Position numbers and translations under genes: made by a program. A DNA stretch of 64,000 bases from Methanosarcina sp. MSH10X1. Its GTDB lineage: Archaea; Halobacteriota; Methanosarcinia; Methanosarcinales; Methanosarcinaceae. The stretch spans positions 62,001 to 126,000 of the forward strand of contig NZ_SCHL01000003.1 in assembly GCF_004099695.1 (NCBI RefSeq). Reading direction: 5' to 3'. Below the pieces are notes generated by a model, which saw only the letters and a list, made by a program, of their open reading frames with translations, made no database searches and was not told where the DNA came from. Position 1 is the first letter of the stretch; every line of letters begins with the position of its first letter. Positions 45,315 through 54,096 of the stretch are shown here, piece after piece.

Positions 45315-45779
45315 TCAGAGCTTTGCAAGACCTTTAATAATATCGCCGCGCGTAACAATTCCTACCACGCGGCTATCTTCAGTTACAGGAAGCCTGTTAA
45401 TCCTGTGCCTTATCATATGCTCGGAAGCTTCTTCTACTGATGCCTCGGAAGAAATTATGTGCACATCCTTTGTCATGATCTCTTCTATCTTTGTGGAACC
45501 CACATCAGAAAGCATCTTCTTTGTTTCCTCCCAGCCGAGAAGTTCCCTGATAGGAACCTCGATAACCTCAAAGGGGCTTGGAAGCCAGAGTTCCCCTTTT
45601 TCAGGAATTATCAGCAGTTTCAGAAGATCCGCCTCGGTTACTATTCCCACAAGCTTTTCGCCTTTAAGGACAGGAGCTCCGCTGATATTGTTTTCCTTCA
45701 AAATTTTTGCCGCTTCCCGGACTGAATCTTCAGGCTTGCAGAAAATAAGGTTCGGGTTCATGACATCTTTTACCTTCAT
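45315..45779 (-). CDS. Two-CBS-domain protein
   Basis: A 154-residue protein consisting of two CBS domains: residues 1-60 (VKDVMNPNLIFCKPEDSVREAAKILKENN, then GIVTEADLL) and 90-150 (IEEIMTKDVHIISSEASVEEASEHM, then GIVTRGDIIKGL). CBS pairs bind AMP, ATP, SAM or related ligands, or metals. It lies between argC and argJ on the same strand, close enough to be one operon, which suggests a nucleotide-sensing or regulatory role tied to arginine synthesis. ATG 45779 follows GGGGT. Confidence 0.9.
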   Translation of the reverse strand: MKVKDVMNPNLIFCKPEDSVREAAKILKENNISGAPVLKGEKLVGIVTEADLLKLLIIPEKGELWLPSPFEVIEVPIRELLGWEETKKMLSDVGSTKIEEIMTKDVHIISSEASVEEASEHMIRHRINRLPVTEDSRVVGIVTRGDIIKGLAKL

Positions 45780-45856
45780 CTGACTATACCCCTTGAGACA
45801 AATTCCATTATTTACTTAAATCCGTTACCAGTTATATTTTCTTGCTTGGGCTTTAT

Positions 45857-46870
45857 TTACGGAGCCGCTGCAGGCAGCCAGAGCCCCCGTGTCTCGTCCA
45901 GGCCGAACATCAGGTTCATATTCTGGATAGCCTGTCCTGATGCACCTTTCACAAGGTTATCAATTGCCGAGAGCACCACAACCCTGTTATTTTCCTTATC
46001 CGCTTCAAAACTTATATCGCAGAAGTTAGAACCCCTGACTGAGGCAAGGGAAGGAACTCCTGAAGGGAATCTTATAAACGGCCTATCCCTATAAAATCCT
46101 TGATAAATTGTCTTTAAATCGTCCGTGGAGAGAGGTTCCTTTGTAAAGAGGTGAGCAGTTGTAAAGATCCCCCTGATAGAGGGAATTACATGGGGTGTGA
46201 AACTGATATTCCTGAGTTTTCCGTCCAGAGCAGTCAGTTCCTGGACAATTTCAGCCCGGTGCCTGTGGGCTGTAAGTTTGTATGGGACGATATTTTCCGC
46301 AAGGTTAGGGTAATGTGAGGTTTCAGTAGGCGAGATGCCAGCTCCTGAAATTCCGGTCTTGGAGTCAAAAACCGCAATATCAATAAGTCCAGCTGCCGCA
46401 AGAGGGGCTGCTGCAAGGATTGCGCCTGTAGGAAAACATCCGGGATTTGCCACGAAATTCTCTTTTCCAGCTTCGGGATGGAGCTCCACAAGCCCATAAA
46501 CGGCATCTCTGGGGTCGGTATGCTTTAAGCCGTAAATCTTTTCAAATTCCGAAGTTTCGAGCCTGTAGTCCGCGCTAAGGTCAATAACCTTGGTATGGCC
46601 GTCAAGCAGCTCAGGTACATAGTTCATGCCAGTTCCGTGAGGTACTCCCAGAAAGACAACGTCGCAGCGTTCCCTGATATCTTCAGAATCAGGATTTTCA
46701 TACCTGAGGTCCAGGAAACCTTGAAGATGTCTGTGAGTGCCCGTTACGGGCTTCCCGGCAAGGCTTCTGGAAGTTGCCAGCTCCAGCTTTATATTGGGAT
46801 GATTGACTAGCAAGCGCAGGAGTTCTCCTCCTGTGTATCCTGAAGCTCCGATTATTCCAGCCTTGATCAT
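45857..46870 (-). CDS. argC: N-acetyl-gamma-glutamyl-phosphate reductase
   Basis: A 337-residue ArgC, which makes N-acetylglutamate semialdehyde with NADPH. The Rossmann motif is IIGASGYTGGELLRLL at the N-terminus. The catalytic Cys is in VANPGCFPTGAILA, and a conserved His is in the FTPHVIPSIRGI stretch. Length is typical for type 1 ArgC. I prefer ATG 46870 to a GTG nine bases upstream. First gene of the argC-CBS-argJ operon; argB and argD are not in this window. Confidence 0.95.
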   Translation of the reverse strand: MIKAGIIGASGYTGGELLRLLVNHPNIKLELATSRSLAGKPVTGTHRHLQGFLDLRYENPDSEDIRERCDVVFLGVPHGTGMNYVPELLDGHTKVIDLSADYRLETSEFEKIYGLKHTDPRDAVYGLVELHPEAGKENFVANPGCFPTGAILAAAPLAAAGLIDIAVFDSKTGISGAGISPTETSHYPNLAENIVPYKLTAHRHRAEIVQELTALDGKLRNISFTPHVIPSIRGIFTTAHLFTKEPLSTDDLKTIYQGFYRDRPFIRFPSGVPSLASVRGSNFCDISFEADKENNRVVVLSAIDNLVKGASGQAIQNMNLMFGLDETRGLWLPAAAP

Positions 46871-47314
46871 AAGTGTCACTGCCTGTGTAATATCAATACA
46901 AATAATTAAATTTGTTCATGGAAACAGGATTGGAGGATTTGCTCTGTTCCCTAAGCCATTGCTGGCAGCACGCTCCCATTAAGAATCAGGAGTTTACTTT
47001 TCCCGGCTCGTAGTTTCCGTCAAGAAGTCGCTGAGGGTCAAGGGAGCTCGTCAACCGTAACTGACCCCAATTATCAGGAAGCCTGATTCTCTGAGCCTGT
47101 GATTTGCAGTTTTCTATAAAGCGAATCATATTTTTAATTTTTAATCAGTAAAACTTGAGTTTTTAGATATATAAGCGTATTCCACACAGAGGAGACTAAA
47201 GTCTCTAGCGCCGGAAAGGAAAACACTATAGATAAATTATTCTACTTTTGGAGCTTCTGTTACTATAAGAAAATTTGTTATACATACCTTCTGAAGTGGC
47301 AGGACGAAAAAAAT
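46871..47314. other. Intergenic region between argC and the deoxyribosyltransferase gene
   Basis: About 440 bases holding a possible 47-residue minus-strand ORF (next entry), a TATA-like AGATATATAAGCG at 47165-47177, and the palindrome GAGACT-AA-AGTCTC at 47192-47205, which would lie at the start site of that promoter. Confidence 0.5.
46986..47129 (-). CDS. Possible small protein, 47 residues, or gene remnant
   Basis: A minus-strand frame from ATG 47129 to TGA encodes MIRFIENCKSQAQRIRL to a C-terminus LLDGNYEPGKVNS. The composition looks protein-like, but there is no ribosome-binding site and I recognise no family. It could be the tail of a lost gene or a chance frame. Low confidence. Confidence 0.25.
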   Translation of the reverse strand: MIRFIENCKSQAQRIRLPDNWGQLRLTSSLDPQRLLDGNYEPGKVNS

Positions 47315-47734
47315 ATGAACGGAAAAAAGAAAATTTACCTTGCAGGACCCCTTTTCAGCCATGCAGAGCTCGAATATAACCGTAAACTGAAGGATTTGCT
47401 GCTCAAAGGATTTTTGGTTTTTTTGCCCCAGGAAGACGCAGAGGAGACCACAGACGAGCGTGAGAAACAGAATCAGGAGTCGATTTTCAAGAAATGTGTG
47501 CGGGGCGTGGACGACTCAGACCTTGTAGTTGCAGTCCTCGACGGAGTGGACGTGGACTCAGGAACCGCCTGGGAGATAGGCTACGCTTGTGCAAAAGGAA
47601 AGCCTGTTATAGGACTTCGGACTGATTTTCGGGCTCTCTCGGATGGGATTGTTAACCTGATGATAGAAATGGCTATAGATGCACTTGCAAGGGATGAAGA
47701 AGAGCTGTTAAAAATATTGGAAAAATACCGGTAA
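47315..47734 (+). CDS. Nucleoside 2-deoxyribosyltransferase family protein
   Basis: A 139-residue protein of the NDT / Rossmann-like nucleoside hydrolase-transferase family. Motifs are IYLAGPLFSHAELEYNRKL (substrate loop), LVVAVLDGVDVDSGTAWEIGYACAKGKPVIGLRTD with the catalytic Glu in GTAWE. It either transfers deoxyribose between bases or hydrolyses a nucleotide, as the related Rcl/DNPH1 enzyme does; archaeal roles are not settled. It looks monocistronic. ATG 47315 is preceded by AGGACGAAAAAAAT. Confidence 0.88.
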   Translation: MNGKKKIYLAGPLFSHAELEYNRKLKDLLLKGFLVFLPQEDAEETTDEREKQNQESIFKKCVRGVDDSDLVVAVLDGVDVDSGTAWEIGYACAKGKPVIGLRTDFRALSDGIVNLMIEMAIDALARDEEELLKILEKYR

Positions 47735-48186
47735 CTCCTGAACGGCTCTAATATTTCCGGCTCTGAGCTTGTCAGTCCAGAACTATTTTTTGTTCTCAGC
47801 ACTTTTAGTTTGAAAAACTATGATCCTGAACTATTTTTATTCACCAGAGCTTACTCTGAAATAGAGCCGCCAGAGAATACGATTCGAGAAAAATGCCAGG
47901 TAGAGAGCATTAACGAGCTTTTGTTAACAGGCTTCTGTCAGGAAGTTATCCTTAAGAGTTCTTGTTAAAGAATTGTGTGTAGCGAGCTTTCGTAACGGGT
48001 TTTAATAATGACCTGTGCCTTTCAAAATTCTTTATAATTTTCTTTTTTTATTATTATATAATTATATCTCAAATGAGATAAGTTAGGGGTTCGATTCGGG
48101 AACAGAAGCCCGAATTTATAACGATTATTAAGTAAAAAAATTTTAATATAGAATGCCTGACATAATAACTACTGGAGGTTAAAATA
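47735..48186. other. Intergenic region upstream of a small ORF
   Basis: No gene. AT-rich, with a possible TATA at 48050-48070 (TATTATATAATTATATC) for the small ORF at 48187. A GGGGTTCGATTCGGG sequence at 48088-48102 resembles a tRNA T-arm but no acceptor or anticodon arm accompanies it. Confidence 0.5.
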
Positions 48187-48357
48187 GTGACCTTTGTGAA
48201 CGGATACACTTTTAGAAAAGTGAAAACTTCACATGGGCCTGACATGTACGTGTCCAGATATGGGAAACTGGTAAAGATCGTACCATTCAGTCCACATGTG
48301 GAGTTCTCCGAAAGATATACCACAGACTTGATCCGCCAAATCGAGTCAATGGAGTGA
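48187..48357 (+). CDS. Small protein, 56 residues
   Basis: GTG at 48187 follows GGAGGT by seven bases, an excellent ribosome-binding site. The protein starts VTFVNGYTFRKVKTSHG, is basic in its first half with three short beta-like stretches (MYVSRYGKLVKIVPFS), and ends in a helix (TTDLIRQIESME). It is too short for usual gene calls, and I recognise no family. A TATA-like TATTATATAATTATA lies about 120 bases upstream, leaving a long leader. Believable as a real small gene. Confidence 0.65.
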   Translation: MTFVNGYTFRKVKTSHGPDMYVSRYGKLVKIVPFSPHVEFSERYTTDLIRQIESME

Positions 48358-48649
48358 AATAATAGAAATTTTTCCCGACATTTCCTTTTTAATTCGGACC
48401 CTTCCTGATGAAAGCCCCTTTTCAGGCCGAAGCTTTTTCGGTCTGGCGTTTTTTAGAATATTTTTTTTCTATATATAGCTTGCTCTTGCCTTAACTTTTT
48501 GTATAAAGTTCCCCCCACCGGAAGTTTATAGGCTCAATCAGGCTCAGTCAAACCCTTCATATTTTAAAACCGGGCTTACGAGGATATGCTTTTATTTTAT
48601 GTAAATAAAACAACCTTAGAAAAGGAAATTAAAAAGGAAAGTCGATAAA
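48358..48649. other. Intergenic region
   Basis: GGCCGAAGCTTTTTCGGTC-type imperfect hairpin (48434-48452), followed by a T-run at 48462-48470, probably terminates the small ORF transcript. TATATATAGCTTGC near 48471-48484 may be the next promoter. Confidence 0.45.
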
Positions 48650-49078
48650 TTGATCCGGAGTTACGGAAAAAACGATTTAGAAGCAATGGTAAAAATCTGG
48701 TATGAGGCTTCCGTTACAGCCCATTCCTTCGTCCCGGCTTCCTTCTGGGCTTCACAGAAGAATGCGATGAAGGAAACATACCTCCCACTTGCCGAAAACT
48801 TTATTTTTGAGGAGCACGGGCAACCCGCAGGATTCATTTCCCTTGTTGGGGAGAAAGTCTGCGCTCTTTTCGTTGCGCCGGAGATGCAGGGCAGGGGGAT
48901 TGGCAGGACTCTCCTCGAATACGCGAAGACCCTGAAGGGAAGGCTCTGCCTCAAAGTCTACAGGGAAAACGAGCGTGCCCTTCATTTTTATGAGAAGTGC
49001 GGGTTTGTTGCAGCCGGTGAAGAAATCGATGAATATACAGGCTGCATGCAGGTTTTGATGGAATGGGAAAGAATTTGA
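48650..49078 (+). CDS. GNAT family N-acetyltransferase
   Basis: A 142-residue GNAT domain. The acetyl-CoA pyrophosphate loop is VAPEMQGRGIGRTLLEYAK, and the C-terminal strand has ENERALHFYEKCGFVAAGEE, both typical of YiaC/PhnO-like acetyltransferases. The acceptor (protein N-terminus, amino acid or small amine) cannot be predicted. Start is TTG 48650 with AAAGGAAAG upstream. No operon partner. Confidence 0.87.
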   Translation: MIRSYGKNDLEAMVKIWYEASVTAHSFVPASFWASQKNAMKETYLPLAENFIFEEHGQPAGFISLVGEKVCALFVAPEMQGRGIGRTLLEYAKTLKGRLCLKVYRENERALHFYEKCGFVAAGEEIDEYTGCMQVLMEWERI

Positions 49079-49294
49079 GTTTATTCTAATCTGCAAGGCC
49101 CGGTTTTGGCGAATTAATACTTCATAATACAGTACAGCAGCCCAGATAAGGAATACAGGATCTACTGACTTTATTGAAAGTTCATATCCTTAGTGAAATC
49201 TGCTATAAGAGAGAAATAGCGATCAGCACTTAAATCAACAATTTTATCACAGTATACCTACTATCCTGAGTTATCATTTAAGTGTTGAGAATCT

Positions 49295-50854
49295 ATGGCA
49301 AAAAACACAGCAGGCTCAAATGGAAATGGTGCAAATTTAGGTTTTGAAGAAAAACTCTGGCAGGCAGCAGACAAACTCCGAAACAATATGGATGCAGCAG
49401 AGTACAAACATGTAGTACTCGGCCTCATTTTCCTGAAATACATCTCGGATGCTTTTGAGGAGATGCACGACGAACTTCTTGCTGAAGTTGTGGACGGGGC
49501 TGATCCGGAAGATCCGGAAGAATATCTTGCAGAGAATGTTTTCTGGGTCCCTCCTGAAGCCCGCTGGAACCATCTGGAAAGAAGTGCAAAGCAGCCCACT
49601 ATCGGGAAAATCGTAGACGATGCCATGACCGCAATCGAGCGGGACAATAATACCCTGAAAGGAGTGCTCCCAAAAAACTATGCACGGGAGGGGCTTGACA
49701 AGCAGCGTCTTGGTGAACTGATTGACCTTGTAGGCACAATCGGCCTTGGCGATAAGGAGAGCCGGAGTAAAGACGTACTCGGCCGGGTTTATGAGTATTT
49801 CCTCGGGATGTTTGCAGATGCGGAGGGCAAGCGCGGCGGCCAGTTCTATACCCCGAGAAGCATAGTCCGAGTTCTTGTCGAGATGATTGAGCCTTATCGC
49901 GGCCGAATTTACGACCCCTGCTGCGGTTCGGGCGGAATGTTTGTCCAGAGCGAGAAATTCATTGAAGCTCACGACGGCCGCCTTGAAAATATCTCCATTT
50001 TCGGCCAGGAGTCAAACCAGACCACCTGGCGCCTCTGCAAGATGAACCTTGCAATCCGGGGTATAGATAACGACGGGATCAAATGGGGAGACTCTTTCCA
50101 TAACGACCTGCACAAAGACTTGAAGGCTGATTTTATCCTTTCAAATCCTCCTTTTAACGATTCGGACTGGAAAGGCGAACTTCTTGCCGAAGACGCCCGC
50201 TGGAAATTCGGGGTCCCGCCAAAAGGTAATGCCAACTTCGCCTGGGTTCAGCACTACATTCATCATCTCTCTCCTACCGGGATCGCCGGATTTGTCCTTG
50301 CGAACGGCTCCATGTCCTCAAACACCTCCGGAGAAGGCGAAATCCGGAGAAATATCATTGAAGCTGACCTCGTGGACTGTATGATCGCACTTCCGGGCCA
50401 GCTTTTCTACAATACGGGAATTCCAGCCTGCCTCTGGTTCCTCGCCCGCGACAAACAGAACAGCGGCTTTCGCGACCGGCGCGGCGAAGTTCTTTTCATT
50501 GACGCCCGGAACATGGGAGTTTTGCGGGACCGTACCCATCGCGAACTAACCGACGAAGAAATCCGGAGGATTTCCGATACCTACCACGCCTGGCGCGGGG
50601 AAAAAACCAATCGCGGAGAATATGAAGATATTCCCGGCTTCTGTAAGGCTGCTCCTCTTGATGAAATCAAGAAGCACGATTTTATCCTGACGCCTGGCCG
50701 TTATGTGGGTTTTGAGGAGACCGAAGATGACGATGAGGAATTTGAAGAGAAGATGGAAAGATTGACCGCAGAACTCTCGGTACAGTTCAGGAAGTCAGAG
50801 GAGCTGGAGAAGAAGATTAAGGGAAATCTGGCAGGGCTAGGGTATGAAATCTAA
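49295..50854 (+). CDS. hsdM: Type I restriction-modification system, methyltransferase subunit
   Basis: A 519-residue HsdM. The N-terminal helical domain is [40 protein letters not shown] motif I is [11 protein letters not shown] (near 206-216) and the adenine-N6 catalytic motif IV is NPPF at 284-287, so it methylates adenine. It forms M2S with HsdS, and M2S R2 with HsdR. Unlike many loci, hsdS is separated from hsdM by a gene of unknown function. GC content is higher than the specificity region of hsdS. Confidence 0.96.
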   Translation: MAKNTAGSNGNGANLGFEEKLWQAADKLRNNMDAAEYKHVVLGLIFLKYISDAFEEMHDELLAEVVDGADPEDPEEYLAENVFWVPPEARWNHLERSAKQPTIGKIVDDAMTAIERDNNTLKGVLPKNYAREGLDKQRLGELIDLVGTIGLGDKESRSKDVLGRVYEYFLGMFADAEGKRGGQFYTPRSIVRVLVEMIEPYRGRIYDPCCGSGGMFVQSEKFIEAHDGRLENISIFGQESNQTTWRLCKMNLAIRGIDNDGIKWGDSFHNDLHKDLKADFILSNPPFNDSDWKGELLAEDARWKFGVPPKGNANFAWVQHYIHHLSPTGIAGFVLANGSMSSNTSGEGEIRRNIIEADLVDCMIALPGQLFYNTGIPACLWFLARDKQNSGFRDRRGEVLFIDARNMGVLRDRTHRELTDEEIRRISDTYHAWRGEKTNRGEYEDIPGFCKAAPLDEIKKHDFILTPGRYVGFEETEDDDEEFEEKMERLTAELSVQFRKSEELEKKIKGNLAGLGYEI

Positions 50855-51014
50855 TCTAAGGTCAGTAGAATCTGAAACCCTTGAGCTATGAGAGGTTTCC
50901 ACGGAAAGTATAAAACTGGACTTGCAAACGAAGCTTAAAAACTAAGTTTAAACACGTGCTGCTACAATGAATATTAAGAAAAAAATAAAATTGCAGATAA
51001 GCGGAGGGCATACC

Positions 51015-51980
51015 ATGAGTCCTGATACTGGGAACAAATTTACTGAAGGGGGAGATGATTCGCTTTCCCGATATCTTAAACCCGATACTCCGGAAATAAA
51101 GGAAATCAAAAGCCTGCAAGGAAATGAGTACGAATACAGTGTTTATCTGGGAACTATTGAATATTCGATTGCAAGGTATTTTTATGAAAATGACCTGAAA
51201 ATAAGGGACAAAGACGCAGTAGCAGCATTAAATAACATCAAAAAGAACTACGATAAAGAGATCTCTTTTTTTAAGCAGGATCTTGAGATAGAAATAATTG
51301 AAGACCTGATAGAACTTCTTGAAGAGGAACCGATAAGCCATCACGAGTTCAAACTGGCAATCGACTACGTTCTGGAGGTTATCGACAACAGGTCATGGAT
51401 GGAAGACGAACAGGCGTACCTGAAGTGGGCAGCCTATGTTATGGGGCTTTTTACCGGAAAAGAGAGTGAAGAGTACGAAAATAGCGTTAGAAAGTTCGCT
51501 GCCAGGATGGGCCTGTCCAGCAAACATGCAGACCTCATGCTTATGAAAGGAGATGAGGAAGATTATTTCGAATTTGTAGAAAGCTACGGAGCAGAGGGCA
51601 CAGATGAACTAACTGAGGAAGAGCTGGTAGCCGAAATGGAAACAAAATTCCTCTCACTGCCAGAGGACGAAAAATTTGATTTCCTGCTGGAAAACGGCCC
51701 TGAATTCTATGAACTCGTAGGTCTCTATATCTCAGACCTGTCCGAAAGAGGCGAATTTGATAAAATTCAGGACCTTTACGAAAAACTTACTGAAAGATAT
51801 GATGACTTCCTCTACCTGTATGTTTACATGGGAGGAATCTATATCGAAAAAGACCCCTTCCTTGCTAGATCCTACTTCGAAAAAGCTCTGGAAACCCTGG
51901 ATAAACTCGATGAACTTTCGGATTCTACCAGAGAAGCATTAAGAGCTAAGTTCCTCAACCTGATAGATAAATTAGATTGA
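51015..51980 (+). CDS. Acidic TPR-like protein inside the R-M locus
   Basis: About 321 residues, strongly acidic (EEL, DDE and EED runs) and almost all helical. The C-terminal third resembles TPR units (FDKIQDLYEKLTERYDDFLYLYVYMGGIYIEKDPFLARSYFEKAL). No catalytic motif or named family is recognised. I prefer the ATG at 51015 with GGAGGG eight bases upstream; an ATG at 50967 would add 16 basic residues. It lies between hsdM and hsdS on the same strand, ending in a strong terminator hairpin, so it may be co-transcribed with hsdM. An acidic DNA-mimic or an assembly/immunity factor is an idea only. Confidence 0.8.
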   Translation: MSPDTGNKFTEGGDDSLSRYLKPDTPEIKEIKSLQGNEYEYSVYLGTIEYSIARYFYENDLKIRDKDAVAALNNIKKNYDKEISFFKQDLEIEIIEDLIELLEEEPISHHEFKLAIDYVLEVIDNRSWMEDEQAYLKWAAYVMGLFTGKESEEYENSVRKFAARMGLSSKHADLMLMKGDEEDYFEFVESYGAEGTDELTEEELVAEMETKFLSLPEDEKFDFLLENGPEFYELVGLYISDLSERGEFDKIQDLYEKLTERYDDFLYLYVYMGGIYIEKDPFLARSYFEKALETLDKLDELSDSTREALRAKFLNLIDKLD

Positions 51981-52108
51981 TTTTTCGGGAAAATCCCGGC
52001 AGAAATCATATAAATTTTTGTTGGCAAGAAATAAATGGAATAGCCGGAAACGAGATCTGGCAAATCAAACACAGAGGAGCCATAATAGCCGTCTTTCGCG
52101 CGTCTTGC

Positions 52109-52127
52109 CCGCTCGCCAAGCGAGCGG
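52109..52127 (+). terminator. Strong hairpin terminator after the acidic gene
   Basis: CCGCTCGC-CAA-GCGAGCGG is a perfect 8-bp stem followed by TCTTTTCC. It lies 130 bases past the acidic gene and 135 bases before hsdS, so hsdS probably has its own promoter. Confidence 0.65.
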
Positions 52128-52263
52128 TCTTTTCCGGAAACCACAATAGAAGAAATAATTGAATTAAAGCAAGTATGCTAAATCAAGCAAAAAGATCCAC
52201 TATGATTTATACTTTTTAAGCAAGGAATCCGTAAAAACAATAAAATGAGATGGGGAAAAGCAA

Positions 52264-53538
52264 TTGGCCTCTGAAACAAAATTCAAAGAAACTGAGATTG
52301 GGATGATTCCTGAAGATTGGGATTTAAAAGAGATTGGTGAAATTGCAGAGTTTAGACAAGGGCTGCAAATAGCTAAGTCTCAACGTAAAAGTGAATTTTT
52401 AGATAACAGTCACCCCCTATTAAAAATTACAGATATGGGTACTAACAACTTTTCAGAGTATATTGTTGACCCTCCAATAAAATATGTCACATCTAAAGAA
52501 GATATAATCTTTACCAGAACTGGCCAAGTTGGGCTGGTATATACAAACTTAGTTGGCGTTTTACATAATAACTGCTTTAAAATAATAACAAATCCAGGAC
52601 AAATAGATCGGTATTTTCTTTTTTATTTCCTAAAAAGTAAATACGTTCAAAACTTTGTCAATGGATGTTTAGCAAGTAGTGTCCAGTCAGATCTAACTCA
52701 CAGACAATTTAAAAGATGCCACATGATAATACCTCCACTTGAGGAACAACAGAGTATTGGAAATACTCTTTTTCTTATAGATCAGAAAATCGACCTCAAC
52801 CGCCAGATGAACTCCACCTTAGAACAAATCGCCCAAACCCTCTTCAAACGATGGTTCATCGAGTTCGAGTTCCCGGATGAGAATGGAAACCCTTACAAAT
52901 CAAGCGGCGGCAGGATGGTAGATTCGGAATTGGGGGAGATACCGGAAGGGTGGGAAGTTAAGCGGATTAGCGACATTTGCGAGACCTTTGGAGGAGGAAC
53001 TCCGAAAACCAGCGAACCTTCTTACTGGGAAGGAGGAGATGTTTTTTGGGCAACACCTACTGATATGACATCTCTTAATTCACCGGTTATTTTTTACACT
53101 TCAAGGAAAATCACAGAAAGGGGACTTCAGAATAGCTCTGCCAAGTTGCTTCCAGTAGGGTCTATTCTGATGACAAGCAGGGCAACTTTGGGTTATTTTG
53201 CCATCACAAAAGTTCCAATTTCTACTAATCAGGGTTTTATTTCTATGGTTTGTAATGACAGAGTTTCCAATTATTATCTATTAAATGCGGTTAAAAATAA
53301 TATGGAAGAAATTGAGAATTTGGCTGGTGGTAGTACATTTCTTGAAATTAATAAAACTTCTTTCAGATCCATAAAAATAATTTTGCCACCTAAGAATATA
53401 ATGAGTAAATTCGATGAAATTGCAGATTCTGTTTATGAGAAAATATTCCATAATGGATTAGAAACAAAAAGAATTGCTGAAATTCGTGATTCCCTCCTTC
53501 CCAAACTCATGTCAGGGAAAATTCGTGTTCAGACTTAA
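52264..53538 (+). CDS. hsdS: Type I restriction-modification system, specificity subunit
   Basis: A 424-residue HsdS with two target-recognition domains. TRD1 spans about residues 10-165 and TRD2 about 220-380; each is followed by a conserved helical spacer (PPLEEQQSIGNTLFLIDQKIDLN and the C-terminal LETKRIAEIRDSLLPKLMSGKI). TRD openings GMIPEDWDLKEIGEI and GEIPEGWEVKRISDI are the typical half-repeat starts. Each TRD reads one half of a bipartite site. TRD1 is noticeably AT-rich compared with the central spacer (52795-52990), consistent with domain exchange. Start TTG 52264 with GGGGAAAA upstream. Confidence 0.94.
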   Translation: MASETKFKETEIGMIPEDWDLKEIGEIAEFRQGLQIAKSQRKSEFLDNSHPLLKITDMGTNNFSEYIVDPPIKYVTSKEDIIFTRTGQVGLVYTNLVGVLHNNCFKIITNPGQIDRYFLFYFLKSKYVQNFVNGCLASSVQSDLTHRQFKRCHMIIPPLEEQQSIGNTLFLIDQKIDLNRQMNSTLEQIAQTLFKRWFIEFEFPDENGNPYKSSGGRMVDSELGEIPEGWEVKRISDICETFGGGTPKTSEPSYWEGGDVFWATPTDMTSLNSPVIFYTSRKITERGLQNSSAKLLPVGSILMTSRATLGYFAITKVPISTNQGFISMVCNDRVSNYYLLNAVKNNMEEIENLAGGSTFLEINKTSFRSIKIILPPKNIMSKFDEIADSVYEKIFHNGLETKRIAEIRDSLLPKLMSGKIRVQT

Positions 53539-53796
53539 ATAAGTTGAGGGCGAGGTTTAGCTCCGCACTTTATTCTTTTTCTTCTCTGTTTCGGAATGAC
53601 CGCTCTCCTTCGTCGAGCGTGACAAGAACGACGCCGGACAGCGAATAAGGTTTACCCTGAGAAGTTATAAAAAGTGTGAAGATCGGGAATTATATAATCT
53701 GAAAAAAGTGATATACTGATGTTTTGCAAACTCTGATTCCCGACTTTCGTTTACTGCTTTTCCTTTAGAGAAATTTGCTATGCAGATTACCCGGTT
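53539..53796. other. Intergenic region between hsdS and the convergent Hsp20-like gene
   Basis: About 260 bases; contains GCTCTCCTTCGTCGAGCG, a weak hairpin at 53611-53628. No gene. Confidence 0.5.
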
Positions 53797-54096
53797 TTAC
53801 TCGATTTTCACGTCAACTAATTTTTCTAGAGGCATCTGATAAGGTACAGTGACTCTAAGTATACCGTTTAAATATTTGGCAACGGCTTTTTCCGGGACAA
53901 CCGGGCAGCCGGTTGGATAGCTGTCCAGATATGTAACTCCCTCTTTTTTACCGCTTACAAAAAAGCTGTCACTGGTGAGTTTAAAAGAAATGTCTTTCTT
54001 TTCCACTCCGGGAAGAATTACTTCAATTTCAAGGTTTTCGTATTTGTCGTCAGGAAATGCGCTAATTACCGGTGATAGTCTCAATGCTTCCGCCAT
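53797..54096 (-). CDS. Small Hsp20-like (alpha-crystallin domain) protein
   Basis: A 99-residue protein fitting a truncated alpha-crystallin domain: YENLEIEVILPGVEKKDISFKLTSDSFFVSGKK and the final strand LNGILRVTVPYQMPL (the NGIL/GxL motif). It lacks the long N-terminus and the C-terminal IXI tail, so it may not form large oligomers. It is transcribed against the R-M genes, between hsdS and hsdR. The ATG 54096 has GGGGGT upstream. A full Hsp20 is encoded after hsdR. Confidence 0.8.
   Translation of the reverse strand: MAEALRLSPVISAFPDDKYENLEIEVILPGVEKKDISFKLTSDSFFVSGKKEGVTYLDSYPTGCPVVPEKAVAKYLNGILRVTVPYQMPLEKLVDVKIE

Noticed and set aside
48080-48110. tRNA T-arm-like GGGGTTCGATTCGGG
   Set aside because: No matching acceptor, D or anticodon arms on either side.
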